Source: Dendrolimus kikuchii
Lineage: Eukaryota > Arthropoda > Insecta > Lepidoptera > Lasiocampidae
Length of the DNA stretch: 64,000 nucleotides
Assembly: GCA_019925095.2 (NCBI GenBank)
Contig: CM034407.1
Location: 5,045,210-5,109,209 of the forward strand
Reading direction: 5' to 3'
Both the position numbers and the translations under genes were made by a program. Positions 39,601-54,200 of the stretch are shown in pieces. The notes under the pieces were generated by a model, which made no database searches, was not told the origin of the DNA, and saw only the letters and a list, made by a program, of their open reading frames with translations. The stretch's first letter is position 1. Each line of letters begins with the position of its first letter.

Positions 39601-42600
39601 CCCTGGACTTCCACAAATAATTCAAAACCAAAATTAGCCAAATCAGTCCAGCCGTTCTCGAGTTTTAGCGAGACTAACGAACAGCAATTGATTTTTATAT
39701 ATATAGATAATTAATCGGTAAACTAAACTTACCCATCTTCAAATCTTGCAAGCTGGAGGAATCTAACGGTACGCTATCTAGATCTCTGGAAGACTCTTGC
39801 CCGGGGCAGTTGGACGGAAGAACGAAAGTCAACTCCACCGCTGGGACCACCAGGCCCACTACTATTGACCTTGACAATGGAAAATATTCATTTGATCAAA
39901 AAAATTAAAACTCGAAATATAAAGCGTGGATGAAAGTGAATTCTTCAATTTTGCCCATATTAAGAAAAACCAAGTCTCAAAACAAATTATACTAGCCAGG
40001 TTCAAATTTTTTCAAGTGAGACTTGTATTATATAGACGGGGGGGGTTTGTTAGGATTTTTCCTGTCACGAAAAAGCGTTACAACCGCATGGAGGGGGTAG
40101 ATGGTATATCGCGTTGTGAGAGGCGGCATAATTTTAGAGTGGAATATGGATGTTTTTTTGGTTCCGGATCGAATTCAGTTTTTTTGTTTGATAAAATAAG
40201 ATAAATTTAAGTAAAAAAATGCATTCATTAAAATGTACCTAACGTAACCAAATCATAATTTGCAGTAAACCTGCGAAAAATCGAAATGTGTGCTGGGACA
40301 CATAGTAGAAGTGAAACTTCAACGGACAAGTGGAAAAACGAATGGAAACGGACAAGTGGAAAAACGAATCGCAACGGACAAATGGAAAAACGAATTACAA
40401 CAAAATTTTAACTTGAAGTTTCACAGGCAGATTGTTAATGTACTTGTCTAATTTGAAAATAGATTTTAATATTAATTGTGCGCATCTCGTCGCACATATA
40501 ATATTGATTTTACGCTGATGGTGTGGGCGACACTGTGCTCGTTGTAGGTATAAAAGTTAAACACTGATAATGGTGGAAACTTATAATAAATCACTTTAAA
40601 ATGCAAATACGTGTGCACCCGGCTACAACCAAAATGGAAGAGAAAACAAAAAGCAACGACAGTGTTGCAAGTTTAAAAATAATAAAAATATCTTGTTGGT
40701 ATTTGCCAACATTGATCGTATCAAATTTACCCTTCGTCGGCATCCGGCTGTCTGTTCGCGTCGTGGGCCAACCATGCAGTCATCTCCGAAACTTTCTCCA
40801 GTTGTCTCAAGAGGAACAGCATCTGGTAGTGGTTCAGCTGCAGACCAGCCAAGCCACAGGTCCTGCCGACCATGTAGATGCGGGAGAAGCCCTCTTCGAA
40901 GCATAGCTGTAATCAATGGAATTAGATAAAAACAACTGCATAATTTAAATAATTGTATGTATATTTGGTATTGCCTTATACTATTTTCAATTGCGCTATA
41001 GTATTGTGCGACTGTGTATGGGTGCCTACTGTTAATATTTATAGACAAGTGACGTTATGCCATTCGACTTTATCGAATACGAATCTGAACGTGAACAGGG
41101 TTACAATTAATAAATTAACACTTTTTTTAAACCCATATCTTGACTTCTTATATTAGTAAGTAGAGATCTGGCTTTAAAAAGAGCATTAATTTTTCTATTA
41201 CAAAATGAAAAAAAAAAACATCAGCCCTAAATCCTATCCGAAAGACGAGAAATCTTAAAAATAAGGTCACGAATAGGATAAGTTATCGATTACCATAATC
41301 GATTCATGTAAATGCAAACATAATATTGCTTTATTGTAACAATCGATATTGAGCACTCCACGCTTTTGCCACATTCATAATACACCAGACATGATATTCT
41401 TTATTCTTTGTTGTACCTACATAAAACAGTTACAAATAAAACTAAAAAAATAGTGATGTACAAAGGCGAGCTTAACCCTAAAAAAAGTTTTCTTCCAGCA
41501 AACCTATGGGTCTAGCGAGAGTGGGAAAACAAGAGGCAGGGTTGTGTACATTAAAGTTATGACATAAAAGTACTTATTGAAAATAAATTTTACATTATAA
41601 ACTACATACATACATACATACATAAACTTACATACACATATATCTATACATACTTAGTATATACATTCATTTGCTTGTTAATCATTTTATTTTTGTATTA
41701 AGAATTATTTTTTACTTCGATTAATTAAAAAAACATGTTTTTTTAAACTATAATTTATTCAAAACAACAAAAACGTTTATTAAATTATTGTATTGTCATC
41801 GGTCCTTGACAAGTGTGCAAAATTTCAAATTAAATTGGTCCTTTAAAGTGGGTAAAATCAAAGATTCCGTTACATACAAGTGAAATTAATATAAAGAGTG
41901 TAAAAAAGTCCGACACTCCAGGGCTAAGAGAGACGAAGCAATATATTACCCAAGCAGTGAACGGGGTCGCGTCCAACAGTGGCGCTGGCTTGTAGTTGGT
42001 GGCGCGCGCGCCGACGAAGTCCGCCCACAGCGGCTCGACGCGCACGCACCACACGGCCCTGCTCTCGCGCCAGAGCAGCTCCGGGGAGGTGACCGTGCCG
42101 CGATCGATGTCGTCCAGATCTACGAAGAGAAAAAATCGAAATGTGTGCTGGGACACATAGTAGAATTGAAACTTCAACGGACAAGTGGAAAAACGAATCG
42201 CAACGGACAAGTGGAAAAACGAATCGCAACATACAAATAGAAAAACGAATGGCAACGAATCGCAATGTACAAGTGGAAAAACGAATGGCAATGGACAAGT
42301 GGCAAAACGAATCGCAATAAAATTTTAACTTGAAGTTTTATGGACAGATTTTTAATGTACTTGCCCAATTTAAAAACTTGCCTGTAAAACTTGAAGTCAA
42401 AATTTTGTTGCGATTCGTTTTGCCCCTTTATATAGAAGTTTTACTTCAAAAATTGTCGGTGTCAACTCTGAGGCAGGGCTGGAGTTTACTCCTACATTAA
42501 GAAACATGTGCACGACAGCGGCCGAATATGGGCGATTACAAGAAAAGCAAAAAACATACTGACAGACAGAGGACTATTTTAGCCAGTACAAAATAGACAT

Positions 42601-45600
42601 ATAAACAAATTAATATAAGTAATTTTTTTTTATTGCAAGAGATCAGCAGACAGGCAGACGGCCCACTTGATGGAAAGCGGTTACCATCGCCTATGGACAT
42701 TTGCAACACCAAAGTTGTTACAAATGCGCTGCTGCTCTCTTAAGGGAAACTGGAACCTGGTCACTAATGCCGGAACACAACTCAAGGTTGTTATGGCGAC
42801 ATACTTTAGAGTCGCCTCTTACGACAGGCCGCCCTAAGGCCGGCCACAGGAAATTGTATTCTTTCTTCGTTCCTGCACGGATAATTATATTACATAATAT
42901 TATAATTATATTATATTATGCATATAGTAATATTAGAGCGCCTGGCAGAAATAAATTAGTAGTTTTGCAAACCAGCTTAATGTAGAAGTTCTTTCCTCCT
43001 TTATTTTGAAGGAACTTTCATTTACAAAAAAATATGTCAGTTTTATTACACTTAAATCTATTAACTTTTCTCTTATTGCACTCGATTTTATGTCTGACAG
43101 AATACTACTAAATATGCCTATGTCTAGGAGAAGTTAACATGACATACAGATTAACAGAAACGGTTTGACCTAATTCATTTTTTTGTGTTTTGTTCACTCT
43201 AATACAGGGGTAGATAAAAGAAAGAAAAAAATATATTTTGAGTTACAATTTTATTATTTCACACATATAACTTCCATACCGGGGGTCTTATATAACAATT
43301 GATTCTTAAGGAGTAAACTCCAAAAATATTTCTTTCGACTTCTTCATGGAATCACGGAATCACGCGCAAAGACAGCGTCGGCCTAGCAGTCTATTTGTAT
43401 CGTAATTCTATGGTAAATAATATATTATTTGTTTAAAATATATATGTATTGTTTTATTTTTACTAGCATTGTTATACTGATTACAATAAATAGAAATCAA
43501 ATGTTCCAGCAACCAACGACGCCATCACTGATCAGAGATAGAGAGATCATTCTGAAGCCGCTTCCATATACCCAGATCATAGTAACTAATGGAGTTCTTT
43601 TGTATAAAAAAAATTACTAGCAAGTAAGTAGTATATAAAAATCCGAAGTCATAAACTTATTAATAGTATGGGCCGTAGTGTAATAATTAAAAAAAAATAT
43701 GGACAGTTCCTTTAACTATACAAGAAACCACTTTGGTGCTGATCTCAGACACCCAGACCATAGTAAATAAGGGAAAGTTCATTTACAAAATTTATTATGG
43801 TAGGAATTGAACCTGTAGTGAGGTCGACCGGCAAAGGCTTAACCCGCTCAACCCCAGAATCCATCAAATGATGATAATGAGTTGGTGAATATTTAACAAC
43901 TTACTGTCAGCATGAAATATAAACTGTTCGTGGATCGGGTCCATATCTTCGACTGAACACGGGAATTGACTCCTAGGTGGCGCTGCCTTCCTCAATGCTG
44001 CTATTATTGACGCCAAGTCTGCTCTCGTGCCCGGAGTGTCTGACAGACAAACAAACACATTCACAGACAAATCTATCTATCTATAATATTATAAAATTTT
44101 AAAGACGCCGTGTCTGTATATTGAAGACATTAAAAAAAAGCAACTGGAATTGACTGCATAAACTAGAGATTCCCAAAGTGGTTGATATCGACCCCCTGGG
44201 GTCGACTTAAAAGAGAACTGATTTTGGAGGTCAACGAGGAGTAAAAATCGACACTTATTAATGAATACAAGTTATTATTTGAAACTCTCAAGATGCTGTA
44301 AAAGTTGTGTTACGTGTACGTATTATTGTTATAATAATGACTAATATTTTAGTAGGTTGTACTTTTAATAAACTCAACAAGTCGATAAGCGTGCACAAGT
44401 TCGTACAAGATGAAAAACTCGGCAAATCAATAAATGTAGACAAGTTCGTGTAAGATAGTGAATTCGAGTGTACAAGTCAAGACAAGAAAGTAATTTGGCT
44501 ATGGGGGTCTCAGGTATCAGTTCATTTTGGAAAAGAGGTCTCTTGCCCAAAATAGTTTGGGAACCTCTGATATACGATGGAGAACACAATGCTATTTTTT
44601 TTAGATTTTTGTCTGTGTCGGTATCTCTGCCCCCCCCCCTCCCCCCCCCTCCCCCCATTAGACCTTTAATCAATGCTATACGAGAATGGTTTTGGAAAAG
44701 ACAAAAAAGACGATAATCAATTTTCTTAATTTTTACTAACTGTCCGGTTCATCGCCACACGTTTTCAATTTCCAAGGTAAATAAAACAATCCTCAAAGGT
44801 AAATATGGTGCTTACTTGCTCTTGGCGATTCCCGTACGTTAGTAAGCGTCGCGCGCGCCGTACACAGATGCAGTTCCTTGGGGCGGTCGCGCTGCTGTGA
44901 TACGTGTTCCGAGCCAGCTTCTAGAACTATCTACGGGTAAATATGAACTTTTAATAGAAAAAAAAACATAACATACATTATTATTACCTACAGAGAAATA
45001 TGGGCGTGTAATGCTGCGTGGAAAAGGATTTACACGCGTCATTACTTGCTGAAATTTTAACTTCGTATCCCAAAGGTTAATTCTCATGCATTTTGCTATA
45101 GTATAATACACCAAGACTTTCAAACAAGTTTTATTATATACTAGGATATGCCCGCGACTTCGGCCGCGATTGAGTGGAAATTTCCGAGACATAAAGTACC
45201 GCAGCATTTAAAAAACAATGTAAGGTATCGTTTTAGTGTGTCGGAATAAGCTAATTTTTATGCACCCGAAAATCTACAAACTGTTCCGAGAAAAAAATGT
45301 ACACATTTTAATACATAAAATTTACTATAGATCAGTAGATAAATCACATTGGAATTCGATTTTTTTTCTCTGGCCCTTTTAAATAATTCCCAGGACAAAA
45401 AGTAGCGCCGACTTTAAGACCAAAAATTTGCTGTCGATCAACGAAAACCGCACCAAAGTCGGCCTAGTAGTTTTTACGTGAATCCCGAACAAACAGACAA
45501 ACCGACAAAAGTTTAAAAAAATTGCATCTGGTTCTCCGTCGCTTATATAGTGTATTCACAATGTTCTTTTTTAATAGCTTCAATGTACAGATGGCATCTT

Positions 45601-48600
45601 TAGAAATATATAATATTGTAGATTACTTATTTTTAGATCATCTTATTCAAATTATACACAGGAGAATTTTTCAAGTGGACTTCTAAGCCAAATCCGAAAA
45701 TATACTAAAAAACGAAAAATAGTCAAGCGTCTTCGAGGCCCATTTTAATGAAAAATAAAGCGTTTACATTAGATTTTTGAAAAATTAATTACCCTGGTTA
45801 GGAATCGATTAGGGTAATTTTTAATAAAAGAAAAACACATGCTGCATTATTACACCAAATCATAGTGTAGCTTGTAAGGATCAAATTCTGTTAAACAAAG
45901 CCAAATGTCCAGACTATGGTAAAGCATTGAATTGGCAATGGAGGCACACTTGAAAAATTCACTCTGTTTAGTCATATTACTGTATTATGCACTTTAAAAA
46001 TGTCGGTATTCAGGTAAAATAACTAATTAAAATATATAATCGAAGCTACTTACTTATGTAAATCTACATTAAAAATTCTGATAAAGCACTTTTTTAAAGT
46101 GTTGACTGACCGATTATAAAAAAATCCTAATATTTTACATGACAACACTTACCTTGGGCATAATGGCTTCCATCCTTACGTCCATATACATAGAGGGCGC
46201 CGTGTTATCCGCTTCCTGTTTGGACTGCGGTTGCGGTTGAACCGCGCGGGCGACGTGCGGCAGAAAAGCGCCCAACCACACCACACTGTTCACCTCGACG
46301 GAGACACGCACCGGACTCAGCTGGACGTACATTTTGGGCGCCGGTACTGTAATACGGTTACAATTGTAGTGGAACACTTACAAGCCAATAGATGGCGCTG
46401 TGCATTAATTGAGGTCACAAACGTTTTCCGATACATACAAAGAATATATACAAATTTTGAACAATAACAGATGGGCCTAGGTTTGCTAGGAACAGCATTA
46501 GCTTCGCTGGAAGACTTTCCTTTGAGACGGACGAGCATGCCATCTCGCTCTACCACCTAGTCGGACACCCCCAACACAATAATCATGAATTAATCTATTT
46601 CAACGATAACAACCTATAATCAGCCCACTGCTCGGCCTCCCAATTTTTAGAACGGATATTTTACCCGCCACGCTTATCTGAAGCGGTTTGACGGCTTTGA
46701 CACATCAGTTTTACACGACTTATAATTCCGATTGGCAATTTTCGTTTGCGGAGAAAAGTGCAGACCATCTTCAGACATGTAAATAATCCATATTGGACGT
46801 TATTCGCAGGCGGAAATGGCAGTGTTGCTCTGTTCCGCTTACACGATTCGTACACTGTAACGCGCTACTAAAGTTGGTATACTGCGCAAGTACATCGGGA
46901 GGAATTATTACTTGGGTAATACTGTATCTAGATGTGCAAGGTTTATTAGAATGGAAATTGTAACATTATGAAAAACTAGGTAAAAAAAACCAACACCTTT
47001 GCGTCAGGTTGTCCTTTTTGGTCGCTTCAGCCTATAAAAAATATTAAGCACTAGCAATGCTGAGTTTTTTGGCTATATTCGTCTATCGCGCGGAACGACG
47101 TTATTTATCGAGATAAAAAGTATCCTATATGTTGACCAGGAATATAAGCTACCACCATAAAAATTTTATTTAAATCGGTCCCGTCGTTTCGGAGATTAGC
47201 CCATACAAACAGAGAAACAAAAACTTTGAAAAAAAATCTAAATTAGTTCTATTTCACTCCCTACGTCCCCTGACTCGGTTTTAAGCATTTTTTTTCATTG
47301 TAGAGAAATTCGACCTCTATAGTTTTATTATATCTATAGATTAGACCTTATACAAGAAAACAGTGAAAAAATAAATACTCACCAGGAAAACAAACATCGC
47401 CCGGGTAATAGAAGAAAGTGAGTTCGGCGTGCAATAGTCCCGCGTCGCCTGGCAACGTCGCCTTCTCCGCGCTCACCATTGGCCGCGGGGCTTCGCGGGA
47501 CTTCGCGCCTGTCGACACCTATAATAAGTTATTTATCGCTTATTTTCGTTCTATTCCCTCTCTTAACCTTTTAAGACGGAACCACCACAAATTTGTGGTC
47601 AAATACAGACTATTGAAACGAACGTTGAACTGCTGCTTTCTCCCTCTAACTACATGGAATTTTTATTAGAGTAAAAGAGACAATATAATTCTCTCGGTTT
47701 TGGTCGCGGCAATTTTGATGGCAGCTGGCCGATTATGGACAAAAATAATGGCCCCTTTTAAGGGTTAAACATAAAATATAGTCACCTATAAAATTCTAAA
47801 AATGCCGTGTCTGTATATTGAAGTATTAAAAAAAAACAACTGGAATAGACTATATAAACGATGGAGAATACGATGCAATCGATTTTATATTTCTTGTCTA
47901 TTTGTTCGGGATTCGACAGCTAATTCTTAGGCTTGATTATTTTTTATTTTCAGATTGAAAAAAATCGAAAGCCAATGTGATTTTTTACTGATCGACAGAA
48001 TTTTCCCTGGAGCGGTTTGAAGTTGTTCCGACGCATAAACATAAGCCTTTTCAATTTGGCAATTTTAATTAATTCCCAGCAAAATTCCCGCGGGATTGGC
48101 AGTATAAAAAGTAGCGCAGAGCTTAAGTCTAGGAATTAGCTGTCGATCAACGAAAACCGCATCGAGATCGGCCCCGTAGCTTTTACGTAAATCCCGAACA
48201 AACAGACAAAACATCCAAAAAAAAATTCATCGTGTTCTCCAGCTTTTATATAGTCTAATCCAGTAACTTTAAAAAAAATAGCTTTAATGTACAGACACGG
48301 CATGTTTAAAATTTTATAATATTATAGATAGATAGACAGATAGTGACGCCTAATGGGGTTGACATGTCCAAAGTCCAGTAAAAAAATAAAAACCACTGGT
48401 ACCTTATACACTGTGAAATCATCAATTCTAAGGATGAGGCACGTCGTCATAAGTTTGCCCAACTGTTGGAGTATTCTCGTTCGTGTTGGTGACGCTGAAA
48501 TACAACTAAGTATCAGTTTCTCTATATTTCTATAACTTATAAAATTGCGTTTTGAACACACCATCGTACGATAGTTAAACTAGGTTCAACTTAACTGACC

Positions 48601-50755
48601 AATATTAGGCGTTTATTTATTCCATATCTTTTATTTGACGTTTTGTTGTTGACGTTTTTGTTTGATGTAAATAAATATTAGATATTCCTTCTTAAATAGA
48701 TCCATCTAGTGGCGAGTTTTGGTACTAGTTGTAGGTTAACAGTTAACTTAAGTTTATCTATTACATAACTTTATGGAATCAATTGTTATTGAACTCATAA
48801 CTGGTAACCTCAGAAACCGCAATCTTATATGAAAAATATGTAATAAAAAAAATATGTATCCGTGTATGTGTAATATATATCCTTTTAAATAAAATTTATT
48901 TATGTTATACAGGTTTTTTTCTAAGAATTTTAAAAAAGATTTCTAGGGATGTCATACTGCTGCATATCTTCATTCAAAGTCACCTTATATGCATTATCTT
49001 TATATATATACTGTTAAGAGTTGCAGGACTCGAATTAAAATGCCGTTAGAATTACTATAGAATTTATTAGAACTTTACAAACTCGTATAACACAGGTAAA
49101 AATATAACTGAACACAATCAGTTCACGCGCAAAGTCCATCACTAAATAGATTATCGAATGTACACAAGTCTTGCCTCGCGGCTGGTTATCGCTACACTGC
49201 CTCGCCCCTCCCTTGGGGCATTGCTTTATACTGTACAAATACAATATGTTTACTCGACCGCGTGGACTGAGTTTCCAAGAATCACACCTGGCTAATGACT
49301 ACCATAAATATTACAATACACAATGCGCTGTTTTTCTAATTACAAATTTTAAACACGACGTAAACAAAGGACGTCCAAATGCGGAAAGGTAACAAAGTGT
49401 GCTTTTATGGTAAGCAGGTGTGAATCAACTTTTGTCGGTTGTAACAATACCATACTTACCTTACTTATTATACATACATATATACATAACTTCACGCCAG
49501 TTCCCTTGCGGGGTAGGCACGAACAACAGAGTGCCATTTAGGCTTATTCTTACAAACCTCACTTGCCTCTTTGACATTCATAACTCTTGTCATGCACGCT
49601 CGTCTGTTCTTAAGGCTCCTGACATCACCTTCTGCTAGTACACGATCAATTTGATCATGGAAGGTGTGTCGTGGCCTTCCACGACTTCTGCATCCATCCA
49701 CTTTTGCATTGTATATCTGTTTAGTCATTATTATATATACCTTTATATATTGTTACGATGCTTTATGTATTTATTTATATATATATTTATATAATACTAT
49801 GTAACATTGTTAAAAAAATATTGTGCAGCAAACCCTGCCCTAGCTTTTGTGCCTATATTTCTCTTTCCATCCCAAGGTTGTCTGGAAGAGATCGCTGTCA
49901 GCGATTAGACCGCCATTTGTACCTAATTCTAAGCTGCTTTTGTGTATTGTTTCATTAATTTTATTGTACAATAAAGTATATTATATTCTATATGAAGTAG
50001 GTTTTAAAAATATTTACCTTGAGAGCTTGTTGTGTTTGTGGACGGAGCGTTGGAAGCAGACTGTTGCGTATTCGAAACTGGTTTGTGTGTGACCCCATTA
50101 GACACCACTTCCTCTGATTTCTCACTTGGATTAGCCTAAAATGTTAAAATAATATCTACTTCAACGACTCAATCAACAGTCAGTTTTTTATTTATTTTAA
50201 ATATACTTATCATTGTCAGTTGAAAAATCTCATTTTATACAGAACAATAATTAGGTCTTTGGAAACATAATTTTGTTGCAAATAAGATTATTAAGAGATA
50301 CGTAATATATAATAGTCTCTCGATAACGGGGACAAACATAGGATGCCTTATATCCTGGAAATTAGCTGTTTCTGTAGAAAACTCTAGTTATTAAAAGAAT
50401 GTTTTAAATATCGGTCTTCTTACCTTATTACTAGGCGTCAAAGGCCTAGGGTCTAAAGATTCTAATAACTCGGCACAAAACGATGACAGGGCTTGTGACA
50501 ACCATTGACTGTGTGGGGTGGCAGCTTCTCTGAAACCAACGAAATTTTTATAAAAATATTATGTAAAACATATAAAACATTAGATATAATAATTATATAA
50601 AACAATATTTCTATAATAAATTCGATAGACAAACGTATCGAGCCTTAATCGCCATTTTATCGTAAGCGACATTTGGACATAACTATATTTTTTGTTGCAA
50701 AAGATATTTTATTTTATATTTCGATTCAGCAGGGTCTGGTCTAATAAACAACATA

Positions 50756-50841
<86 letters not shown>

Positions 50842-51138
50842 CCGTGCAGGAACGGAGAAAGAATACAATTCCCTGCGGCCGGGCGGCCTGTCGTAAGAGG
50901 CGACGAAACAACCCACAGCCAGGTGGTAGGGCATTTGCCCGACTGGATGGCTACCACCCCTGGTCTAAAGTATGTCGCCATAACAACCTTGAGTTGTGTT
51001 CCGGCATTAGTGATCAGGTTCCAGTCTCCCTTAAGAGAGCAGCAGCGCATTTGTAGCACCTTTGGTGTTGCAAATGTCTATAGGCGATGGTAACCGCTTT
51101 CCATCAAGTGGGCCGTCTGCGTGTCTGCTGAGCTCCTG

Positions 51139-51200
<62 letters not shown>

Positions 51201-54200
51201 ATAACAATACAAAACAAAATAAGTTAAAGTACCTTTCGCAACAAAAAATATACTTAGGGCTAAATGTCGCTTACGATAAAATGGCGGTAAAGGCTCAATA
51301 TAGTATATTTAGCTAAACAAGATACATTGATATTGCAGAAACAATAACAAAGTATGTAGGATAAACTATACTATTGTTGGCACTCTTTCTCAATTGATTA
51401 GCATCCTATTAATTTATACGAAACACAAATAAATCTTGTATTTTATTTTATTTTTTTGTAGTATTCACATCTATTAATATCTTGAATAAATTGATAGTGT
51501 GCCAAAAATGGTATATACATACCCTACATGGATTAAAGAAGTCATGACAGTGATAAATAAAATATTAAAATGTAAGAGAGAAAAACAATCATGTATCATT
51601 TGGCCGACATTCCGTAGCAGCGAGTACATCACACACATTCAAAGTAATTTAAAGTCAGAGTGAAAAATATTTTTTAGTCTCATTTAAATGATATGCATAG
51701 TTTTTTTTATATAAAATGAAAATATTACCTATAGCCTCTCCAATGCCTCCTGTCATCTGACGCTTTGTGATAAGGGAACAAATCGGCTTGCATGCTCACT
51801 AACGTCACTTGCAATGCACCGCCGCTGGCCAACGAAGGTTTCTCTGACCTACCCACTGAAAAAGAACAACAATTGCCTTATCACGTTCAAGTGGGTCTTC
51901 AGGGCCAAATCCTAAAAGGAAATAGCGAAAAACACTCAAAGGAATCTCGGGGCTGACTTTGATGATAAATAAAGTGCAACGTTAGATTTTTGAAAAATCT
52001 ATTACCCTAGTCAGGAATTCGGCTCGATTCCTGATTTTAAACAATTTTGGGAGGTGGTACAACGAGCAAGTGGCGTCACTGGCGAGTAGCGATGAGCAGT
52101 ACACGTGTGAGCCAGTACATTTGTCCCATAAAAAATACATTTGTGCTAATACGGTTTAAAATTTGAAATGTACCACTTCAATTTTTTGACGCGCTACTAC
52201 TCAAAAGCAAGAGGATAGACGGAACGAGGCTTCTGCTACAACAATACAATAAGTGACAATAACGCCTCTACAGGTATTGACATGACAATGTCATAGTACA
52301 ACTGTTGGTAAAATGAGGTGACCGAGGCCGAGCACATCCGATTCTTAACGAACATTTCCGAACTAGTTTTGTACGAGACAAATGAGGGAATGACGCTCAC
52401 CGCCTCACCGGCCTCATTGCTTCAAATGTACTGTCGCAGTACAAACATTACAAATGTCCTCGCCTCATTTGAAGTGGCACATTGTACTGGTTCAGTACAA
52501 AATTCATGTTACTCTTACAAACTCATTTCAAAATCATGTACTGCCCAACACTACTGGCGAGCGAACACAGGAGGGCACCATATTAATAGTCGCTCTGTCT
52601 CGCTCGCACGTCATCCGTTCTGCTCACGGACACTTGCTATGTATCACACTAGCTATTCCACTTGTTAATATTTGTATAATACTAGTTACACTTTGGAAAA
52701 TAAATAGTTCAGTTCACATCAGCACTCGACAGTGAATACTATTCTCAGGCATCTAAAGTATTATATTATTTTCAACACACTTGCTCATAAAGTGGCTCTA
52801 TGGTCACCGCAATTAGGCACAGAATAACACCCATTATCAAACTGTGAGTAAAAAACATTATAACTCACTAGTGAGTTATACATTTTTTTTTTAATTTTAT
52901 TGGTTGAGTTGCTTTGTTCTTAAAAAAGTTTTTATTCAAAAAAAAAGATCGTGTTCTATAGAACAAATAAATTAATGTTCCTATTGCTTGCTCATTTCAT
53001 GCAACTTCTTATTTAAATAGATAATTTTAACTCGTACGTGTTTAATAAATAAAACTTTCACTCATATATAACTTTTTTTTATCTACTAAATAAAATGAGT
53101 TTTTGTTGTTATTTTATTCACAAGTGTGTTGAAAAACGTCGCATGATACACGTGTGTATTGATGATTACCGTCCTCGGCTCTCTTAAGACCCTCGCCTAC
53201 GGCTCGAGTCTCAATGGCGCCTCGGCGGTAATCACCAATGTTACACACTAGTACCATAATGTACTATTAACCACTACCACACAATAAACACACACTGTAT
53301 TATTGCACTAAATCATAGTGTAGCTTGTTAAGACGAATTTCTGTGAAGGAATGTCAAACGGCAAACCAAGGGAAAGGTTTTTGATTACAGCTATCAGGGC
53401 TGGCTCGATCGGTGTACTGTATCGTTACCACACTCTCACAGAATATCGACTTCAAACGGTTAGTCTTGAGCTTATTGTGTTCGAACAGTTACGATGTTCC
53501 CCTTCTCTCTCTTTTAGGAATGACCCGAGTAGGTGGAGGAGCGAGATGGAAAGCTGCTCCTTCTCAAAGGAAGATCTTCCAGCGAGGCTATTGTTGTTCC
53601 TCGCCGGCCTAGGCCCATCTATTATTTATTTATTTAACTATGGAAAACCTAGAGCTAAACACAATTTGATAACTATGATTAATAAAAGAAAGCCAATGAC
53701 AGGTTTTCACACGAATAAGCTATTGGTTAAGAGTAACATGCAAACGTAAAAAGGCACCAAGATGCTTAGTCACTGTTGAAAAATTTAAGGCTTAGACACC
53801 GTTTGGCTCCTGAAATGCTGAAATATGCTAATTATTGTTGGAAATGTGTATATATTCTTTGTACGTTTCGGGAATCGTTTGCGACCTCAGTTATTGTACA
53901 GCGCCATCTATTGGCTTTAAGTGTTCCACTACACTCCCAATATTTCATATTCTCTTTTTTTTTTTATTGCAGAAGTTCAGCAGACAGGCCGATGGCCCAC
54001 TTGACGGAAAGAGGTTACCATCGCCTATGGACATTTGAAACATCAAAGGTGCTACAAATGCGCTGCTGCTCTCTTAAGGGAGACTGGAACCTGGTCACTA
54101 ATGGCGGAACACAAGTCAAGGGTGTTATGGCGACATGCTTTAGACCAGGGGTGGTAGCCATCCAGTCGGGCAAATGCCCTACCACCAGGCATATCTATCC

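Noticed and set aside
40623..41048. 141-aa minus-strand protein
   Set aside because: Wrong frame over exon 12; the frame that joins exons 11 and 13 is different and conserved.
41830..42291. 153-aa minus-strand protein
   Set aside because: Only the part within 41950-42119 is coding (exon 11); the rest runs into intron and the 26-bp foldback repeat.
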